Positions 17,561-22,348 of a DNA stretch of 22,348 nt are shown in pieces (within the stretch, counting starts at the first letter, position 1; every line of letters starts with the position of its first letter). Source of the DNA: Carex sylvatica (lineage: Eukaryota; Streptophyta; Magnoliopsida; Poales; Cyperaceae). The translations under genes were made by a program, and so were the position numbers. The notes beneath the pieces were generated by a model that saw only the letters and a list, made by a program, of their open reading frames with translations, did not search any database and was not told where the DNA came from. Location: positions 1-22,348 of the forward strand of contig CAXKVR010000733.1 in NCBI GenBank assembly GCA_964058845.1. Reading direction: 5' to 3'.

Positions 17561-17653
17561 TTAAACGAACACCAAATGATCGATGGGCAGAGTTTGGGAG
17601 AACATATGAATCAGATTGACGGAGGCCAGAGTTCAGAATGTGAGAGTTCATGA

Positions 17654-18600
17654 TCGACGCCATTTGAACAGTAGAGATGCTTCTTGGGAGCAAGAGCTTT
17701 AAAAATAGTGCATTAAGAATTATGATAATTTTTGCCTGCATCTTTCCTTTTTAATATATTTTGGGCAATACCTTGTCTATATATTGAAAGACAAATTTTG
17801 ACAATATCATACATGTTAGATATAGGATTATTATAAAAGTAAATTGTAAAATTTTTTATGTAACAATCAAAGCCAAAGACGATGATACATGAGTGTTTAC
17901 TAAATCAATTATAAAATACATACGGGTTTATCTCTAATTGCTCCACAATATATATTGGTGGTTCAACAGATTAAACTTTTAATTTCCTTCACAAAGGAAA
18001 ACGTATTAAAAGCATTGAAAGATGAAAATCAAATTTCAATGCCTTAATTATTTTATATATGTTATTAGTGAAACTTTTAATATCATCCTAGTCTAATAAT
18101 ATAATTAGAAGCGTCTCCAATCTTAATTAATGACCCACTAATATTGGCTAATTTTTTTAACTTTAATCAACTGAGAGTTCTGAAATTGATCGTTTATAAA
18201 TTGAATTACCTTTTATAAATTTTTGAAATATAAGGAATATTTTTCTATAATAATTTGGTTTAACAAAAAATATTATATATTAAATTGTTTTTCTTACGTT
18301 CCTCAACCAGTATATAATGATTCCGGACTTCGTGAATACAGCCAAGATTCCTCTGACTCGTTCCTAACGAATGAATTCGCATCCTCATATTTTGCTTGAC
18401 TTGTTGGAAATCTCAACCGTTCAAATACGTTCTTCATGAATCTCAAAGCTCAAATAATACTGCACCTGCCCTATACCCGAAAAGGCACCGGCCACGTCGG
18501 TCACGCAAAATATGAGATACCTTAGAGGATACATACTCCAAAAAGATCGGGTCGAGCGCAATTGTAACGAGTGCTGTACATGACCTCAATATCAAATTAA
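17654..18600. other. AT-rich intergenic DNA, nothing recognised
   Basis: No gene or mobile element is supported. A more GC-rich island lies at 18320-18590, but its frames are short and resemble nothing I know. No PP2 exon follows copy B. Confidence 0.5.
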
Positions 18601-18607
18601 CAAAATA

Positions 18608-18660
18608 GCACCAAAGTGTCGTCTCTGTACAAAGTTGAAAACAAAAGATAGCTAGTTAAA
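18608..18660 (+). repeat. Upstream block of unit C (uninterrupted paralogue of the element 2 target)
   Basis: AGCACCAAAGTGTCGTC is followed by TCTGTACAAAGTTGAAAACA and AAAGATAGCTAG. It matches the flank of retrotransposon element 2 (AGCACCAAG / TACGTCGCTGTAC...) without the insertion. Confidence 0.7.
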
Positions 18661-18936
18661 TTGAAGGATGTGATAATTGTCCTTCAAGAAAAAAAAGATA
18701 CACTCAAATCTGTCAACTATAACTAATTTACAGTTGGCACGTACGTGCAAGTGTTGATACCTATGCGTTTAAGTGTTGTTATAGAAAACATATCAAGTAT
18801 TTATATTACAAAGTTTTTCTAAGGGTTGGACGTATCAACTCTTAATTGCTCTATACAGTTGTCGCTAGTTGGGCTTCAATTTGAGTTGGAATCTTTTATA
18901 GAATATTTTGTATCAAAGTGACTAAGAGCGAGGGTA

Positions 18937-19031
18937 CACCAAAAGAAAAGTGTTATTTCTGAGCATATCAGTATAACCGACAAACTTATCTACGACAATA
19001 CCCTCGATAATATTGTCCTATTCTTGTAGTG
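18937..19031. mobile_element. 95-bp CACTA-like MITE
   Basis: The right end reads CCTATTCTTGTAGTG (inverted CACTACAAGAATAGG). The left end is CACCAAAAGAAAAG, matching at about 11 of 14 positions. GTA flanks both sides (18934-18936 and 19032-19034), the 3-bp duplication expected for CACTA elements. Confidence 0.5.
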
Positions 19032-19034
19032 GTA

Positions 19035-19683
19035 ATAGTAGGATCAACTAGTGTAAATTACTAAAAAAAAATAGTAAGGTTTTCACGATGTTCAGAGAAA
19101 CTAAAAGATTTCACAAAACCTTTATCGCACTTCTGAATGATAATAGACTAATTCTTTTTGGAATTTATGGAAATATCATTATTATGCACAACATACCAAA
19201 TATTTATATATAGCATATCAAGTATCTATATCTTACATTTTAAGTACTTATATTGAGCATAATAAGTTTTCAAAATAGCATACAAAGATGAAAAAAATAG
19301 CGGAGCGAATAGGACGAGAAGCACTTCAGTTTTAGATTTGTAAAATCCCTTATCAATCGTTAGAAATATAGGTGAGAATGATTGTAGGAAAAAAATAACA
19401 TTCCTCGAGAGACGTGTAGTAGATGGGTGGATGATGAAAAATATAGAAATAACTTTTTTTTTTCTTTTTGATGTGAATAATGATATGTAAACGTACATGG
19501 TGTTCATATACAGAGTGAGATGGAAAATCTCACACTACATAGTATTTAAAATTGAATTTGGTAAACAGGGAAAGTGAGATGGGAGATTTAATAGTATTGG
19601 CTATAAAAAATATTCAGCAAGTGACCATTATTAATCATCTATGCATACTCCTATAACACAAGAAAAAACAAAGAAAACCAAAG
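19035..19683. other. AT-rich spacer upstream of copy C
   Basis: No gene is seen. With the preceding 400 bp it makes the spacing between upstream block and promoter about 1 kb here, against about 120-130 bp in units 1 and B. So this unit has gained DNA. Confidence 0.45.
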
Positions 19684-19735
19684 AGCAGGTTGCTGCAATA
19701 AAATATATAGTCTTAGACCGAGTCCTGCTGACATG
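19684..19735 (+). promoter_or_regulatory. Promoter block of copy C
   Basis: GAGCAGGTTGCTGCAATAAA, then ATATATAGTCTTAGACCGAG and TCCTGCTGACATG, line up with the blocks of A and B. AATAAAATATATAG is the TATA-like core. Confidence 0.6.
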
Positions 19736-19801
19736 ATTCTTGGGTCTTGCTATATCTTTACCGCCCGATTTCCTCTCCTAGTTTCTATATTATATTTCTA
19801 G

Positions 19802-20057
19802 ATGCCTATCGCCCCAAGTTTCGGTTCATTCATATTTCGTCTTGATTCTATTGGCACTTACAATCTAGATCTAATTTCTGCATTTGTTGCCCTTGATGCA
19901 GCTGATTACTTCATTTCTGCATTTGCTGCCCTCACCGATCTAATTCCATTACTACTTGCTCTCCCTAGCTCCTATATAGACATAACTTCTCTTCTTTTCT
20001 ACATTTGCTGACAATATATCTTCAGAAATCATGTCCTGGAACATCAATCTTTATCCA
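19802..20057 (+). pseudogene. Leader exon of copy C (exon 1, frame-shifted)
   Basis: The ATG at 19802 begins MPIAPSFGSFIFRLDSIGTY, and the frame runs through DAADYFISAFAALTDLIPLL and LALPSSYIDI to a TGA at 20009-20011. The donor homologous to that of A and B is at 20057/20058 (TTATCCA|GTATGAA). Compared with B, about 20 bp are missing before the donor and the frame no longer reaches it. So either the copy is broken or it makes a 69-residue leader-only product. Strong amino-acid conservation with B over about 28 residues argues that this exon has been coding. Confidence 0.55.
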
Positions 20058-20609
20058 GTATGAATTTATTTTCAAAATTGTTTGGTTACTCATTATCAAA
20101 TAACAAGGAGAGATGAAAAAAGAAAAAAATAAAAAATAAAACGAAAGAAAGAGATTGTAGATCCCAAAGTTATCCAAACTGATAAGTTTATGTACCAAAG
20201 TTAGTACAACTACTTTCTTTAGGTGGAGGGAAGAGAATAAGAAACAAACTTCTTTCTATTGTCAACTCTTAATATCCTCTTATAAATTCACTTACTATTC
20301 TCTTACAAACATAATACTTCTTCTTATTAACCCTAAACATTAAAAGAAAACTTTAGAAATTCGTACAACATTAAAGCAAAAAATGGAATACGAAACAACA
20401 CAGTATATTCTGACACCTTCACCATTAAAAACTAGCCTCAAATTTCCCAATCCCTTTATAACCTGTCCACTGTAAAATCCAAGGAGTTTACTCAAATCTA
20501 ATTTTATTATAGAAAATTGTGTTTATATTTCCAGTATAACTGCAAATTCAAGTAATTTATTTTTAATTTGCATTAGCAACGCTATTTTTTATTATTTTGT
20601 GGAAAACAG
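20058..20609 (+). other. Intron of copy C (552 bp)
   Basis: Starts GTATGAATTTATTTTCAAAA and ends TGTGGAAAACAG, matching the introns of A and B. It shares CCCAAAGTTATCCAAACTGA with A, then has about 350 bp of unrelated AT-rich sequence. Confidence 0.6.
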
Positions 20610-21161
20610 AGTTGGAACATGAACGTTGGTCATATTACTGGAGACCAGATGAACAGTGGCCAGATGAATGGTGGCCAGACAAATGGAGGCCAATTGAATA
20701 GTAGCCAAAGTGTAGGAGACAATATGAATGGAGACCAGATTAACAGTGGTCAGATGAATGGAAGTCAGTTGAATAGTAGCCAGAGTGTAGAAGGCCAAAT
20801 GAACGTTGACCAGATTAACAGTGGAGAACTTGCCTTTGGTCTAGTGGAAAAGACACATGGCTCCCATGATCTCAAAAAAAAAAACAGTGGCCAGATGAAT
20901 GGAGGCCTGTTGAACAGTAGCCATAGTTCAGGAGACAGAATGGACGGATGCGAGTGTTTTAGAGGTTGGACAAATGCTGGCTTGAGTCCAGGAGGCGGGA
21001 CGAACGCTGGCCCGAGTCTAGGAGGCGGGACAAATGGTGGTCCGTGTCCGGAAGGCAGGACGAACGTGGGACAGAGTACCGGAGGCGGAACAAACGCTGG
21101 TCAGATGATTATTGCAAAAGATTTAGAAATAAAGCATTCAAGAGACACCGCTTTGGGTTAA
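20610..21161 (+). CDS. Pentapeptide-like repeat exon of copy C (exon 2)
   Basis: An open exon of 183 codons after acceptor AAAACAG|AGTTGG, in the same phase as A and B. Codons about 4-70 are five-residue units (GQMNG, GQTNG, GQLNS, SQSVG, DNMNG, DQINS) in the T-L-S-M-I-M cycle. A 58-bp SINE-like insertion (20825-20882) adds a foreign stretch (ELAFGLVEKTHGSHDLKKK) without breaking the frame. The C-terminal part changes to a Gly-rich ten-residue repeat (for example GGGTNAGPSL), then a short charged tail (KDLEIKHSRDTALG). The longest family member seen here. Its own exon 1 is frame-shifted, so its protein product is uncertain. Confidence 0.6.
   Translation, partial: SWNMNVGHITGDQMNSGQMNGGQTNGGQLNSSQSVGDNMNGDQINSGQMNGSQLNSSQSVEGQMNVDQINSGELAFGLVEKTHGSHDLKKKNSGQMNGGLLNSSHSSGDRMDGCECFRGWTNAGLSPGGGTNAGPSLGGGTNGGPCPEGRTNVGQSTGGGTNAGQMIIAKDLEIKHSRDTALG
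20825..20882 (+). mobile_element. SINE-like insertion within the repeat exon
   Basis: 58 bp starting AGAACTTGCC, with TGGTCTAGTGG at 20837-20847 fitting the RNA polymerase III A-box (TRGYNNARNGG), ending in a poly(A) run. It is flanked by AACAGTGG on both sides (20817-20824 and 20883-20890). Insert plus one flank copy is 66 bp, so 22 codons are added in frame. Caveat: AACAGTGG is also part of the host repeat. Confidence 0.5.
20972..21110 (+). repeat. 30-bp Gly-rich tandem repeat
   Basis: About 4.5 units of 30 bp (such as GGACGAACGCTGGCCCGAGT followed by CTAGGAGGCG) encode GTNAGPSLGG-like decapeptides. They appear to derive from the main five-residue repeat but have higher GC. Confidence 0.8.
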
Positions 21162-21760
21162 TGATCCAAGAGACACAAGGTAATTACTGCTATTTTGACC
21201 TTGAGGTTTCCTTATTGTTTCTAGTCACTCCACACCTATCTTTCTATTTTTTAATTTTTGATAAAACTGATTTATCCAATATTTTATATAGAGTTTTAAT
21301 TAGTAATTAATAATAGCATCGACTAATACAACATTCTATATATTTATATTTAGTTAAATTATGGGACTAATAATTATAATTTTTATATTGAATGATATCA
21401 CGCACTTGATATGTTTAATATTTTAATTTCTTTGTTATAATTTTGGGTAAAATTATATATATAAACACTCAATTTATGCCATTATTATCCGTTATTCGTT
21501 GATTAATGAGCAAGGATAAAAAATACACACATATATAAATAATAAAGAAATAGTAAAAAAATTCCAAAAAATATAAAATTTGGTCTCCAAGCACAACTCT
21601 CTCTCTTTCTCTATATATATATATATATGCGACTAATTTTGTACGGATGCATGTACAAAAATTTGTACATCCAATTCATATTGTACCGTTAGGTAAATTC
21701 AATTTTTATATATTTATTTGATACATCAACATAATTCACAGTGTGCTTACTAATAATAAG
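21162..21760. other. Spacer between copy C and PP2 exon 2, with a MITE scrap
   Basis: No PP2 upstream exon is seen. At 21551-21594 there is a half-copy of the foldback MITE core (CCAAAAAATATAAAATTTGG then TCTCCAAGCAC), followed by (CT)n and (TA)n (21597-21628). Unit 1 also has these MITE parts upstream of its PP2 exon. Confidence 0.55.
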
Positions 21761-22223
21761 GTTCACGGAGGTAGCGGAGCTATTGGGAGTCAAATTGTTC
21801 AGCATAAAAGCAAGGAAGAACTTCGTCGGACTTTTGGCTAAGACAAAATATGGTGCATATCTCATTTTCAAGACAAAGAAAGACTCAAAATGTCTCGGCG
21901 GCATACAGAAGGCAATCATTGCTACAGGTCGAATAGGGTATCTAAGACATGTATGCTTAGAACCACCAGCAAAGGTGTTGCAATCCGTTGAAATGCCGGT
22001 CGAGAGGTCAGATGGATGGATGGAGCTAGAGCTGGGACAGTTTAATTGCGATGAGGCTATTGGTAATAAGTATGTGGTGATAAGCATTGAGGACACAAAC
22101 ACTGACAACAAAAAAACCGGCCTCATCATTGCGGGTATTGAAATACGTCCTATTGAAACCGCCAAATATGCACTTGGAAGAATTGAAATTCCTGTGTTTG
22201 TTCCGTGTGTACGTCCTGTTTAA
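21761..22223 (+). CDS. PP2-like (Nictaba-type) lectin, terminal exon, copy 2
   Basis: 153 codons of the C-terminal PP2 domain: FTEVAELLGVKLFSIKARKN, YGAYLIFKTKK, LRHVCLEPP, SDGWMELELGQFNCDE and KKTGLIIAGIEIRPIE. The acceptor (CTAATAATAAG|G) and phase match copy 1. The usual VCWLEI motif reads VKLFSI, so a conserved Trp is lost, which may affect the lectin fold or sugar binding. The frame extends about 26 residues beyond RP to TAA at 22221-22223. No exon for the N-terminal half of the domain, nor an F-box, is seen within the 5' neighbourhood, which is occupied by the leader/repeat gene copy C. Confidence 0.85.
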
Positions 22224-22348
22224 TTTGATTCGATTCTTATGATATATTATGTTATGTTGTAAAAATATATTCCTGACTTGCTTCTATGTTCCGTTTATTT
22301 CCAAACATTTTAACGTGTCCTTTAGGTTTTCAGAAATTCTGAATTCTT
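22224..22348 (+). other. 3' flank of PP2 copy 2
   Basis: Aligns with 12680-12805 downstream of copy 1 (for example TTTAATTTGATTCGATTC against TTTAATTTGATTTGATTC). The likely 3' UTR runs off the window. Confidence 0.6.

Noticed and set aside
21100..21761. Splicing of the copy C repeat exon to the PP2 exon through a donor at 21179/21180 (ACACAAG|GTAATT)
   Set aside because: The repeat frame stops at 21159-21161 before this donor. Even in the overlapping open frame the phase (1) does not fit the PP2 acceptor (2). A fusion gene is not supported by sequence alone.
1..22348. tRNA, rRNA or CRISPR structures
   Set aside because: None was recognised. The only tRNA-like signals are retrotransposon primer sites and the A-box in the SINE-like insert.

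Overview
This window looks like AT-rich, repeat-laden nuclear DNA of a flowering plant. The evidence is: Ty1/Copia retrotransposons primed by initiator tRNA-Met, terminal exons of phloem-protein-2 (PP2, Nictaba-type) lectin genes, a plant Phox/CLMP1-type PB1 domain, GT-AG introns, and many foldback MITEs sitting in TA microsatellites. I cannot name the species. No complete conventional host gene is visible.

Layout. 1-645: minus-strand remnant of a Copia pol gene (pre-integrase and start of integrase). 646-1990: unexplained AT-rich DNA with one 46-codon minus-strand ORF. About 1991-6030: a decayed plus-strand Copia element with a possible 5' LTR, a primer-binding site, and gag, protease, integrase, reverse transcriptase and RNase H remnants full of stops; it is cut off inside RNase H. 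7102-9984: a small, nearly intact, non-autonomous Copia element on the minus strand, with both LTRs, CCAAG target duplications, PBS and PPT. Its single open 697-codon ORF joins gag, an internal host-like segment containing a PB1 domain, and an RNase H tail. It is the clearest single observation in the window.

10.0-22.3 kb: a duplicated locus. The ancestral unit seems to be: an upstream block; a TATA-containing promoter block; a two-exon gene with a hydrophobic leader exon and an exon of degenerate five-residue repeats (x-Q-[M/T/L/I/S]-N-[G/N/S]) in hexads of 30 residues; then a PP2 terminal exon. Unit 1 (10.1-12.8 kb) keeps only a promoter scrap and the PP2 exon, with three foldback MITEs and an inside-out pair in between. 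Units A (15.1-16.3 kb, minus) and B (16.8-17.7 kb, plus) are divergent and have no PP2 exon. Unit C (19.7-22.3 kb, plus) has all parts. The retrotransposon landed in the upstream block of unit 1; related blocks in units B and C lack it.

All three copies of the leader/repeat gene share the same phase-0 intron position. Copy B gives a continuous spliced frame; A and C carry lesions in exon 1. I do not recognise this family. PP2 exon 1 has lost the C-terminal tail seen in PP2 exon 2 through a stop codon. Neither PP2 copy has recognisable upstream exons here, so both may be orphaned.
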